DNA from: Bacteroidota bacterium | Lineage (GTDB): Bacteria; Bacteroidota; Bacteroidia; Cytophagales; Cyclobacteriaceae | Length of the DNA: 64,000 bases | Reading direction: 5' to 3' | Assembly (NCBI GenBank): GCA_016178785.1 | Contig: JACOSO010000086.1 | Span: 62,001-126,000, forward strand | Shown here: in pieces, positions 26,537 to 35,104 of the stretch | Layout of the letters: each line of letters opens with the position of its first letter | How positions within the stretch are numbered: position 1 is the first letter of the stretch | Notes under the pieces: model-generated | What the model was told of the DNA's origin: nothing | Database searches by the model: none | The model's input: the letters and a program-made list of their open reading frames with translations, nothing else | Made by a program: the position numbers and the translations under genes

Positions 26537-26767
26537 ATGAACGCATCAGATTTCATTGAGATCAATCCAAAAGTGATGATGGGTAAGCCAGTGATCAAGG
26601 GCACAAGGGTTACGGTAGAGATCATTCTCGAGAAATTGTCGCATGGTTTTGGTTTCTCTGAAATTTTAAAGGCATACCCCAATCTCACAGAGGAGAAAAT
26701 TAAAGCGGCTCTGGCCTTTGCAGCTGAGTTACTTAATGGAGATGCCGTTTATCCTGTCTCAAAATGA
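26537..26767 (+). CDS. DUF433 antitoxin-like protein
   Basis: A 76-residue DUF433 protein: IEINPKVMMGKPVIKGTRVTVEIILEKL and a helical tail with LTEEKIKAALAFAAELL. DUF433 proteins act as antitoxins for PIN-like or DUF5615 toxins in many genomes. The stop overlaps the start of the next gene in ATGA, as usual for such pairs. Confidence 0.88.
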   Translation: MNASDFIEINPKVMMGKPVIKGTRVTVEIILEKLSHGFGFSEILKAYPNLTEEKIKAALAFAAELLNGDAVYPVSK

Positions 26768-27111
26768 ATTTTCTCGCTGTTGAAGGCGTTGACTTTCCTG
26801 TTATAGTTCGACTTAGAGAAAATGGCCACGATGTCAAATCGATATTAGAAGAATTTCCAGCTTCTGCTGACGATCTTGTTTTGGGTCTTGCAAATGAAGA
26901 AAATAGAATTCTTATAACACTGGATAAAGACTTTGGTGAACTCGTCTTTCGTCTTCAGAAAATACATGCTGGAATAATTTTGCTGCGATTGGAAGAGTTA
27001 ACTTCTGAAGTCAAAGCAGAAATCCTAATCAAAATTATCGAACAACATGGCGAAGAGCTTCTAAATGCTTTCACAGTTGTAAGAGAGAATTTCGTTCGGA
27101 TCAGAAAATAA
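26764..27111 (+). CDS. DUF5615 PIN-like protein, probable toxin
   Basis: A 115-residue DUF5615 protein. DUF5615 is a PIN-like nuclease fold usually paired with DUF433. The middle reads ADDLVLGLANEENRILITLDKDFGELV, with the acidic residues expected of the fold. The N-terminus is FLAVEGVDFPVI, where the family more often has FLADE, so one expected acidic residue near the N-terminus is a valine. It ends 4 bp before the convergent mqo. Activity is uncertain. Confidence 0.85.
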   Translation: MNFLAVEGVDFPVIVRLRENGHDVKSILEEFPASADDLVLGLANEENRILITLDKDFGELVFRLQKIHAGIILLRLEELTSEVKAEILIKIIEQHGEELLNAFTVVRENFVRIRK

Positions 27112-27115
27112 CTCC

Positions 27116-28615
27116 TCAAATAGTAAGATCCAAAACTTTCGATGTCCGCTGACGAGTTTCTTTCAGAAGTTTCTCCTCTTTTGATAAGGAAACTCCAAAC
27201 GATGGCGTCATCTCTTTCAACTTCCTTTGCCAAGCTTCAGATTTGCTTTCCTTCGTAAAACATTTTGGAAGTAGCCCCAACATCGCAGCAACAGCAGTTG
27301 ATGCCCCGGGCGATGCACCAAGCAACGCTGCAACAGTTCCGTCCTCAGAGACAACTACCTCCGTTCCGAATTCAAGGATGCCACCTTCCTTTTTGTCTTT
27401 CTTGATAACTTGCACTCGCTGACCCGCTTCCTTCAACTCCCAATCTTTTGATTGCGCATTGGGAACATATTCGCGAAGTGCAGCAACACGGTCTTCATGA
27501 GTTAGTCGCAATTGCTCGATGAGGTATTTCGTGAGCGGCACGTTGCGAATACCCGCAAAGACCATCGGGATGAGATTATCAAACTTGATGGACTTAGGAA
27601 GATCCATCAGCGATCCGTTTTTCAAAAACTTGGTAGAAAATCCTGCGAAAGGTCCAAACAGCAATTCTTTTTTTCCATCAATCATCCGCGTGTCGATGTG
27701 CGGCACTGACATGGGTGGAGAGCCAACAGATGCCTTGCCATATACTTTGGCATCATGTTGCTTAATGATCTTTTCATTTAAGCACTTAAGCCACAATCCA
27801 CTCACCGGAAACCCGCCATAGCCTTTTCGTTCTTTAATTTCGGCTCTTTTCAAAAGATGAAGGGTTGCACCACCAGCACCGATAAAAACAAATTTGGTAT
27901 TCGATTTATCTTTTTCTCCGCTAAGTAAATTTTTCACAAACACATTCCACCCGCCTTTTCCATCAGGATCAAGATCAAGTGCTTCAACATTGTAGTGAAT
28001 AGTAACGCCTTTCATTTTTTCAAGACATCGGATCATGCTTCTGGTGAGCGCCCCGAAGTTCACGTCTGTTCCCATCTCCATTCTTGTCGCAGCAATAGGT
28101 TGATCATCGCGTCCTTGCATCACTAGTGGGGCCCAATTGGAAATCTGGTTTTTGTCTTCAGCGTAAACCATGTCTTTAAAAAGCGGGCTGGCCTTTAGTA
28201 ATTCATATCGCTTGCGCAAAAAATTCACATTGTCATTTCCCCAGACAAAACTCAGATGAGGAACGGCTGAAATGAATTCAGATGAATTGGGCAAATATTT
28301 TTTTTGAACGAGATACGCCCAAAACTCTCGCGAGACTTCAAATTGCTCGGCAATTTTTACGGCCTTAGAAATATCTATTGATCCATCGGCTTTTTGGGGC
28401 GTGTAATTCAGTTCACAGAAAGCCGAATGGCCAGTGCCTGCGTTGTTCCATGCATCAGAGCTCTCTGTACCCGCCACTTCTAGCCGTTCAAAAATCTGAA
28501 TCGTGATTTCAGGATTAAGTTCTTTGAGAATCATCCCGAGTGTGGCACTCATGATTCCCGCACCCATCAGTACAACATCGGTTTTCGGAACAAGCGGTCT
28601 GATTGCCTGCGACAT
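27116..28615 (-). CDS. mqo: Malate:quinone oxidoreductase
   Basis: Membrane-associated FAD enzyme oxidising malate to oxaloacetate with quinone as acceptor. The FAD motif DVVLMGAGIMSATLGMIL, ERLEVAGTESSDAWNNAGTGHSAFCELNYTPQ and the late LLGASPGASTAVAAML are family hallmarks. The 499 residues match the usual length. The gene is a single unit, convergent with the DUF5615 gene (4-bp gap). Confidence 0.95.
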   Translation of the reverse strand: MSQAIRPLVPKTDVVLMGAGIMSATLGMILKELNPEITIQIFERLEVAGTESSDAWNNAGTGHSAFCELNYTPQKADGSIDISKAVKIAEQFEVSREFWAYLVQKKYLPNSSEFISAVPHLSFVWGNDNVNFLRKRYELLKASPLFKDMVYAEDKNQISNWAPLVMQGRDDQPIAATRMEMGTDVNFGALTRSMIRCLEKMKGVTIHYNVEALDLDPDGKGGWNVFVKNLLSGEKDKSNTKFVFIGAGGATLHLLKRAEIKERKGYGGFPVSGLWLKCLNEKIIKQHDAKVYGKASVGSPPMSVPHIDTRMIDGKKELLFGPFAGFSTKFLKNGSLMDLPKSIKFDNLIPMVFAGIRNVPLTKYLIEQLRLTHEDRVAALREYVPNAQSKDWELKEAGQRVQVIKKDKKEGGILEFGTEVVVSEDGTVAALLGASPGASTAVAAMLGLLPKCFTKESKSEAWQRKLKEMTPSFGVSLSKEEKLLKETRQRTSKVLDLTI

Positions 28616-28856
28616 ATAGACGTTTGGTTAATAAACTTTCAATTTAGAGGATCAACCATTGGCCCGCAACAACGATTAAATTTAATTAAGGTGGAAAACC
28701 CATCTATGACTTCTTCATCAGGACTTCGTGGTTGCTCCTCCTGATTTGAAATCTTATCCCCTCTTTGTAAATTAACAAAATACTTAGGCTCCTGTGAGCA
28801 TCGAAGTGAACGTTGTCCATTTTAAGCAGCAATCGTGTAGAAATGATTTTATAAAG

Positions 28857-31800
28857 ATGCGCAAAAGCGTTTCCACAGTTCTCATTCTTTGTATTTCAAC
28901 AATCGGTTGGGGTCAACCTTCGAACCTCCGACTTGAAAACTTTAATACAGAGGCTGGATTGTCTCAAAACTTAGTCTATTCAATCGCCCAGGATAAACAA
29001 GGATTTCTGTGGTTTGGAACGGACGAAGGTCTCAACCGTTTTGATGGATACGAGTTTAAAGTATTCAGACACTCGCCTCAAGACTCAACGTCAATCGTTG
29101 ATAATTCGATTCATTCATTGTTGGTAGACCACACCGGAATTTTATGGATTGGCACTAACAATGGCATAAGCAAATATAACCCGATCACAGAATCGTTTGA
29201 AAATTTGCAGGTTGACTTCCTCGATGTTACTAAGCCCAATGGCACAGGTGTAAATGTTATTAAAGAAGACAAGAACGGAAATATTTGGATAGGATATTTG
29301 GGGAGCGGAATAGATGTATTTAAACCGGGAGAAAAAATAATTCTTCATTACACCACTCACCGCGAGGCAAACGATCCGCAAAGACTCCCTGATGATTACA
29401 TCACCTCTCTTGAATTTTTAGAAATGGGTGAGACAGTAGTAGGTACGCGCAGTGGTTTGGTTTTTATCGGAGCAGATGGAAACTTGATGCCAACTGAAGT
29501 GGCAAGGAAAAAATTTCCCTGGAAAGATGAAATTGATCCTTCAGTCAAGTGCATCTCTGTTTCATCAAACAAAAAAAACCTTTGGGTTGGCACCGAGTCA
29601 AAAGGTTTTTATTGGGTGAATCTTCAGAGCAATTCCGCTAAAAATTTCAATACGAAAAATAGCTCCTTACTTTTTAATAATAATGTTCCGGCTGTACTAG
29701 AAGACTCCAGGGGAAACGTATGGATTGGGGGAGAGGCAATTTATATTTTTGAAAAAAAGAACAATGACCTGTTGACTTACAACGAGCGCGGTGTGCTCAA
29801 TAATGCTGAAAACAAAAACCCGGTGCTCTCGATTTTTGAGGATGCCGAACACAACGTATGGTTTGGAACGTTCAGACTGGGCACTCTAAAGTATAACTTA
29901 CAAGCAGCACAAATACTTCACTACCATTCCGATCAGGGCAATGGCAGCATCAAGAATAACCAGGTGCTTTCTTTTGTTCAAGATAACAACTCCGGAATTT
30001 GGGTGGGTACTGATGGTGGTGGACTCTTTAAATTAAAACGTGATATGTCAGGTTTTGAGCCGGCCTTTGGTAGCAACAATTTCACTTCCCAAGTGATCAA
30101 GTGCATGTATAAGGATGGGTCGGGCAATTTTTGGATTGGAACATGGGATGGGGGGATGATGAAATACAATTCATTGACAGGCGCTGTTGAGATTTTCAGT
30201 CTGGAGAAAAAAAACTTTGCCAGCAGACACGTTTGGGATTTTCAAGGTGATTCAAACGGAGATTTGTGGATCGCAACTTTGCGCGATGGACTCTGCCACT
30301 TTAATCTTAAAACAAAATCATACACATATTATAAAAGTGACCCGGGCGATTCAACTTCTTTAGTTAACAATGACGTTTTAACCATCTTCCTTGATTCTGA
30401 AAATATTTTGTGGATTGGAACAGCAGACGGACTGAGCGTCCTTTATCCGGGAAGCAAAAAATTTGTAAACCGGCAAAAGAAGGACAGCATCGCGAATGCG
30501 CTTTGTTTTTATGAAGACCGGCTCAAACGAATATGGATAGGTACAAACGGTGGTGGGATTATTCTGATAGACAAGAAATTGCACATTTTGAAAATGATCA
30601 CAGAGAAAGACGGCCTTCCCAGTTCAACCATTTGTGCAATTCTGCCCGATGAAAAAAATAATTTATGGGTGACTACCTATAGAGGTTTGGTGAAAATTGA
30701 TTTGAAAGATTTTGTTATTGAGGAAGTGCCCCAAGCCGCAGGGCTACAAGGAAAAGAATTTATTGCGAGGTCTGCCTTGAAGACCAATGACGGAAGGTTG
30801 CTTTTTGGCGGTGTCAATGGCTTTAATTTGTTCCATCCAGACAGTCTCATCGTTAATCCGACCATTACTAAAATCGTTTTCACTTCACTAAAGATCCAAA
30901 GCGAAGAAATCAAGCCCGGCCAAGTTTACAAGGGCAGAAAAATATTGGACGAGTCCATTTCCGTAGCAGAAAAAATCATATTAAGCTATCAGGACAATTC
31001 CTTCACTCTTTCCTTTTCACCTTTAGTTTACAACTGGCAGAGCAATATTCGCTACAGTTACCAACTAGAAAATTTCGACCCCGACTGGCAATACATCAGT
31101 ACGCAAGGGAGGTATTTGCACTACACCAGTTTGGACCCTGGTAACTACAATTTAAAAATCAGGACCTCATTCGATGGAAAACATTGGAAGGAATTAAAAC
31201 AACTTCAGATTATCGTAACCCCGCCCTGGTGGGAAACGACAGTTGTTAAAGCACTTGCGATTGCATTAGCAGGTCTGCTTCTTTATAGCATTTACCTGGG
31301 AAGAGTGAAGTTATTAAAAAGACAAAAAGAAAAATTGGAAACATTAGTTCTAAAAAGAACGAGTGATCTGAAAAAATCAAATAATGAGATTCAACTTTTG
31401 CTGAGAGAATCGGCCGAACAAAAACACCAGATTGAGGAGCAGAACCATGAACTTAAGCAAACCAATGATGCCGTTGTTCAACAGCGCGATGTGCTTGAGC
31501 TGAAAAGTGTTGAACTTGAGAAAGCACATCAAAAAATGCAAGAAATCAACTCTAACCTTGAGTTGCTGGTGGAGAAGAGAACACAAAAACTTTCCAACAC
31601 GTTGAGAGAACTGGAAACTTTCCTTTATCGGGCTTCCCATGATTTACGCGGCCCTATTTCAAGCATGCTTGGATTACTGAATGCAGGCGCGCTTGAAGAC
31701 CAGGGTCAACTGAACACCGTGTATTCAGGGCTTTTTCGCAAGACAGTTTTAAAACTGGATAACACCCTTACGAAACTTTTACTGAAACATACCCTTGAGA

Positions 31801-32297
31801 GAAAGAAGGTTGTAAGCGAAATTTTTTCAAAAGCGGAATTAGAAAAATTCATCAAAAATATTCTGCCGGAGATTCCTTCCTTTAGAATTGATGATTTTGA
31901 AATGAAAATAGAGGAGCATGTCCGGCTCTCTACGGACCGCCTTATATTGAAAACAATTTTGGTCAGTTTGTTGGAGAATGCATTTTTTTTCAGCGCCTCA
32001 TCATCGAATAAAAAAGTAATGCTCGTAATGAAAGAATCTACTAACGGATGCATTCTTGAAGTGAAGGATTTTGGTGCCGGAATAAATCCGGAACAGAAAG
32101 AGAAAATTTTCCAAATGTTTTATCGGGGTCACGAGTTATCAACAGGAAACGGCCTTGGCCTTTATATGCTAAAAAGTGCACTTGAAAAAATTAACGCCCG
32201 GGTTGAGGTTATTTCTGAGGAAGGAAAGTTTTCAATCTTTGTCGTGCATTTTTCAGTTGTACCAATTCACTCAACTACCCAGTTTCCTTTCATATGA
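28857..32297 (+). CDS. Propeller sensor histidine kinase
   Basis: A 1146-residue kinase starting at an ATG at 28857 so that the signal peptide (MRKSVSTVLILCISTIGWGQ) is N-terminal; the frame is open upstream to a GTG. About 14 propeller repeats of the two-component regulator type (WFGTDEGLNRFDG, WIGTNNGISKYNP and so on) fill the periplasmic part, followed by a Y_Y_Y domain (about 710-800), one membrane segment, a coiled coil, a HisKA box with SHDLRGP (His 928) and a HATPase with DFGAGINPEQ and GLGLYML. There is no receiver or AraC domain, so it is shorter than hybrid HTCS proteins. A separate response regulator is not seen nearby. Confidence 0.9.
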   Translation: MRKSVSTVLILCISTIGWGQPSNLRLENFNTEAGLSQNLVYSIAQDKQGFLWFGTDEGLNRFDGYEFKVFRHSPQDSTSIVDNSIHSLLVDHTGILWIGTNNGISKYNPITESFENLQVDFLDVTKPNGTGVNVIKEDKNGNIWIGYLGSGIDVFKPGEKIILHYTTHREANDPQRLPDDYITSLEFLEMGETVVGTRSGLVFIGADGNLMPTEVARKKFPWKDEIDPSVKCISVSSNKKNLWVGTESKGFYWVNLQSNSAKNFNTKNSSLLFNNNVPAVLEDSRGNVWIGGEAIYIFEKKNNDLLTYNERGVLNNAENKNPVLSIFEDAEHNVWFGTFRLGTLKYNLQAAQILHYHSDQGNGSIKNNQVLSFVQDNNSGIWVGTDGGGLFKLKRDMSGFEPAFGSNNFTSQVIKCMYKDGSGNFWIGTWDGGMMKYNSLTGAVEIFSLEKKNFASRHVWDFQGDSNGDLWIATLRDGLCHFNLKTKSYTYYKSDPGDSTSLVNNDVLTIFLDSENILWIGTADGLSVLYPGSKKFVNRQKKDSIANALCFYEDRLKRIWIGTNGGGIILIDKKLHILKMITEKDGLPSSTICAILPDEKNNLWVTTYRGLVKIDLKDFVIEEVPQAAGLQGKEFIARSALKTNDGRLLFGGVNGFNLFHPDSLIVNPTITKIVFTSLKIQSEEIKPGQVYKGRKILDESISVAEKIILSYQDNSFTLSFSPLVYNWQSNIRYSYQLENFDPDWQYISTQGRYLHYTSLDPGNYNLKIRTSFDGKHWKELKQLQIIVTPPWWETTVVKALAIALAGLLLYSIYLGRVKLLKRQKEKLETLVLKRTSDLKKSNNEIQLLLRESAEQKHQIEEQNHELKQTNDAVVQQRDVLELKSVELEKAHQKMQEINSNLELLVEKRTQKLSNTLRELETFLYRASHDLRGPISSMLGLLNAGALEDQGQLNTVYSGLFRKTVLKLDNTLTKLLLKHTLERKKVVSEIFSKAELEKFIKNILPEIPSFRIDDFEMKIEEHVRLSTDRLILKTILVSLLENAFFFSASSSNKKVMLVMKESTNGCILEVKDFGAGINPEQKEKIFQMFYRGHELSTGNGLGLYMLKSALEKINARVEVISEEGKFSIFVVHFSVVPIHSTTQFPFI

Positions 32298-32432
32298 TCG
32301 TCTCTACCCACTTGCATCTATTATAAAATTTTTTGATGCCGTGGCACATTGAAATACGCCTCTTCATTTCAGTAGTTCAATTTTTTTACAATCTTTGGAA
32401 TTGATCAAACGGATAACCATACCTAAACCATT

Positions 32433-33299
32433 ATGAGAGCAATCATTCAACGAAAAGTTTCACTTGCGATTTGCTTCATGGCAAGTGTTAATATGTACGC
32501 ACAACTAACAGGTACTACTTATGCCGAAGCTCAAAAATCAAAAACAGCAATATGGACTTTTGATTATACGGAAACCCCTGGTTTTGCAAGCAAGCAAACG
32601 AATGGATCAATACAAGGTCTGGCTGTTGAGGTGATGAAAAAGTTTGCCGACTACGTTCAGCAAACAGAAGGTATCAAAGTGGTTTACGAATTTAAAGGGA
32701 AAGATCCGGCAGACTTCAAGGGTTTTCTGGAGGAAGTTAAAGCCAGCAAAGGAGGCGTTTTTGGATTGGGAAATATCACGATCACCGAAGCCAGAAAGAA
32801 AGAATATCAATTCAGCCCTTCCTTTATAAAAAACATTTCCTTGCTCTGCACACACAAGGATGTGCCAACACTGGAAAGTTTGGATAAAGCCGCAACGGCA
32901 TTCGCTAACTTTAAAGGCATTGCAGTGGCTGGATCTACTAATGAAAAGGCGGTAATGAACCTAAAAGCAAAATATATTCCGACCGCAGTTATCCAGCGCG
33001 TGGAGAGTAACCAGGAAGCAGTTGATGCAATAGTGAAAGATAAGCAGGCATTCACTAACACCGACTTCACATTTTACTTGAATGCACAACGCCTAGGCTT
33101 CCCAATCAAACGACACCCTGTAGGAGATGAATCCTCGGAGGAGTTTGGTATTATCATGCCTAAGAGCAACGACTGGGCACCACTCATGAATAAATTTTTA
33201 ACTGCCGAATTTCTAAAATCAGATGACTACAAGAAAATGCTTTATGCAAATATCGGTGCAAACGGAGTGAAGTTAATGGAGTCTTTTGGGAAGAAATAA
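32433..33299 (+). CDS. Family 3 solute-binding protein, orphan
   Basis: A 288-residue protein with a signal sequence ending near YAQ. The core (FDYTETPGF, GLAVEVMKKFADYV, FGLGNITITEARKKEYQFSPSFI, FKGIAVAGSTNEK, EEFGIIMPKSNDWAPLMNKFL) is the SBP_bac_3 fold used for amino acid binding. No ABC permease or ATPase is adjacent. It lies 135 bp after the sensor kinase in the same direction, so it may serve in sensing rather than uptake; that is inference. Confidence 0.85.
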   Translation: MRAIIQRKVSLAICFMASVNMYAQLTGTTYAEAQKSKTAIWTFDYTETPGFASKQTNGSIQGLAVEVMKKFADYVQQTEGIKVVYEFKGKDPADFKGFLEEVKASKGGVFGLGNITITEARKKEYQFSPSFIKNISLLCTHKDVPTLESLDKAATAFANFKGIAVAGSTNEKAVMNLKAKYIPTAVIQRVESNQEAVDAIVKDKQAFTNTDFTFYLNAQRLGFPIKRHPVGDESSEEFGIIMPKSNDWAPLMNKFLTAEFLKSDDYKKMLYANIGANGVKLMESFGKK

Positions 33300-33390
33300 G
33301 AATTAATGATCTAATCAATAAATACCTTTCTCAACATTGCGTGCATAGACTTTAGACAAACTGTGATTGAATAACTAGCGGGGAGTAAGT

Positions 33391-35037
33391 ATGACTAAGT
33401 GGCTCATTATTTTTTTGACATTCTCTCAGTTGGCATTTGCCCAACAGATAATCAGCGGAAAAATTGTTGATGCAGAAACCGGCAAGCCAATTTCATTTGC
33501 TTCTGTCAGTATAGTCGGAACTTCCAAAGGCACGAGTTCCAATCTCAATGGCGAGTTCACCTTGCCCGTTTCAGAATCTGTTTCTTTAAAAATAACCTGT
33601 GTTGGTTACGAATCTGTCGAGATCAATGGAGCGGCAGGAAACCAACTGATTCAAATGAAACCAATCGCCATACTCCTGAATGCGGTTGTTGTTTTTAATA
33701 AGGCCGTTAATCCGAAAAAAATTGTGCGCAGGGCTTTTGCCAGTATTGATCAGAACTATATCGATCATTCTTTCATGCAAAAATTCTTTTACAGGCATTA
33801 TTGCAAAGATGATTCGGCTTACGGACGGTTGATCGAGGCATTTGTGGATGTGTGGAAAAATGAAGGCTATCATTCACGTCAAAAGTCAGCGGTTGACAAA
33901 GAGGAAATTCGGGTTACGCAGCTCAGAAGAAGTTTAGATAGAACAACTTTGGCTCAGGGGCATGAGCCAATCTCTGTTAAAAATATTTTACAAACTGATA
34001 TCGTAGCATATCAAACCGCAATAAAAAGCGACCACATGTCTTTTTACACGGAAGTAAGCAATCTCAAAACTGATCTCGATAGTTATTCTTTCACATTTGA
34101 AGGTATAACTACTTATGATGGCCAGGAGGTTTATGAAATTAGTTATGCGTATAAAAAAGATTCTGCCCTCACTACATCGGGGCAATACCTGACTCTAACT
34201 CAAGCTACCGGCTCTTTATTTATTACCACCGATACCTATGCCTTTGTTAAAACTGAAGAAGCAAAACAGTTTGAGCGAAATACCATTCGATCTTCGACTT
34301 ATTACCGGAAATACAACAACCGGTATTATCCCTATCAATTGATCCGCGAAGGAGAAAATTATCTCTCGGATAACGGCATTCATTCCTTTCATATCGATCT
34401 TATGTCGGTGGAAATACGAACTGACGCAAAAGAAAAATTTGTTGGTCATGAACCAGGAAGAGAAGAGTTGCTGAACATTCCTTATGATTCTGTTTTTTGG
34501 AGCAACAATGCAGTTTTGAAAACCACGCCCCTCGAAGATGAAATCATTCGCGATTTAGGTGAAGGTATCTCACTAAATAAGCAATTTTATATGTATCGCC
34601 AGTACGAAGCAAACTTGCGCGATGGCGGTAAAAATGGAGTCGAAAAATTTAACTGGTTTAAAAAGGAAAGTAAGGGTAAGCGCATTCTTTACCTCTTCTT
34701 TTGGTCGAGTGATTGTAAATTGTACTTGACAGATTTGGAGCTTGCCAAACAACTCAATAAAAAATACCGGAATAGAATTGCTTTTGTCTTCCTCTCTTTG
34801 GACGAAGATGAAATGCAATGGCAACAAACAGTTTCAAAGTACGCTTTGTATGCAGATGGAATTATCAACTATCGAATTGGAGAATATTCGGAAATACAGA
34901 AATTCTTTAGGGTTGCTGACCCTCCCGCCTTTATTCTAATATCCCGAAGTGGCGAAGTGTTCGATTCAAATGGCAAACGCCCGAGCAATCCTGCTCTTGA
35001 AGACGATTTTAAATTATTGTTGGGAAAATCGAATTGA
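33391..35037 (+). CDS. Carboxypeptidase-regulatory plus thioredoxin-like protein
   Basis: A 548-residue secreted protein: signal peptide, then a CarboxypepD_reg/TonB-receptor-type domain at about 20-90 (GKIVDAETGKPISFASVSIVGTSKG), a long middle region of unclear fold (residues 100-390), and a C-terminal thioredoxin-like domain (about 430-545; ILYLFFWSSDCKLYLTDLEL, ADPPAFILI). The redox CXXC is degenerate: only one cysteine (SSDCKLY) is at the usual place. It is preceded by a GGGAG ribosome-site-like word and ends at a bidirectional terminator. Function unknown. Confidence 0.8.
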   Translation: MTKWLIIFLTFSQLAFAQQIISGKIVDAETGKPISFASVSIVGTSKGTSSNLNGEFTLPVSESVSLKITCVGYESVEINGAAGNQLIQMKPIAILLNAVVVFNKAVNPKKIVRRAFASIDQNYIDHSFMQKFFYRHYCKDDSAYGRLIEAFVDVWKNEGYHSRQKSAVDKEEIRVTQLRRSLDRTTLAQGHEPISVKNILQTDIVAYQTAIKSDHMSFYTEVSNLKTDLDSYSFTFEGITTYDGQEVYEISYAYKKDSALTTSGQYLTLTQATGSLFITTDTYAFVKTEEAKQFERNTIRSSTYYRKYNNRYYPYQLIREGENYLSDNGIHSFHIDLMSVEIRTDAKEKFVGHEPGREELLNIPYDSVFWSNNAVLKTTPLEDEIIRDLGEGISLNKQFYMYRQYEANLRDGGKNGVEKFNWFKKESKGKRILYLFFWSSDCKLYLTDLELAKQLNKKYRNRIAFVFLSLDEDEMQWQQTVSKYALYADGIINYRIGEYSEIQKFFRVADPPAFILISRSGEVFDSNGKRPSNPALEDDFKLLLGKSN

Positions 35038-35047
35038 TCAGAATAAA

Positions 35048-35070
35048 AAAACCCGGAATCTCCGGGTTTT
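35048..35070. terminator. Bidirectional terminator
   Basis: Nine-bp stem AAAACCCGG / CCGGGTTTT with loop AATCT, A-rich and T-rich at the two ends, between the convergent carboxypeptidase-regulatory and acyl-CoA dehydrogenase genes. Confidence 0.9.
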
Positions 35071-35104
35071 ATCTTACCACTTACTTATGTCTTGAATTTT
35101 TTGT

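Noticed and set aside
33391-35037. A SusC/TonB receptor because of the CarboxypepD_reg domain
   Set aside because: No plug or large barrel follows; the C-terminus looks like a thioredoxin fold and the length is only 548 residues.
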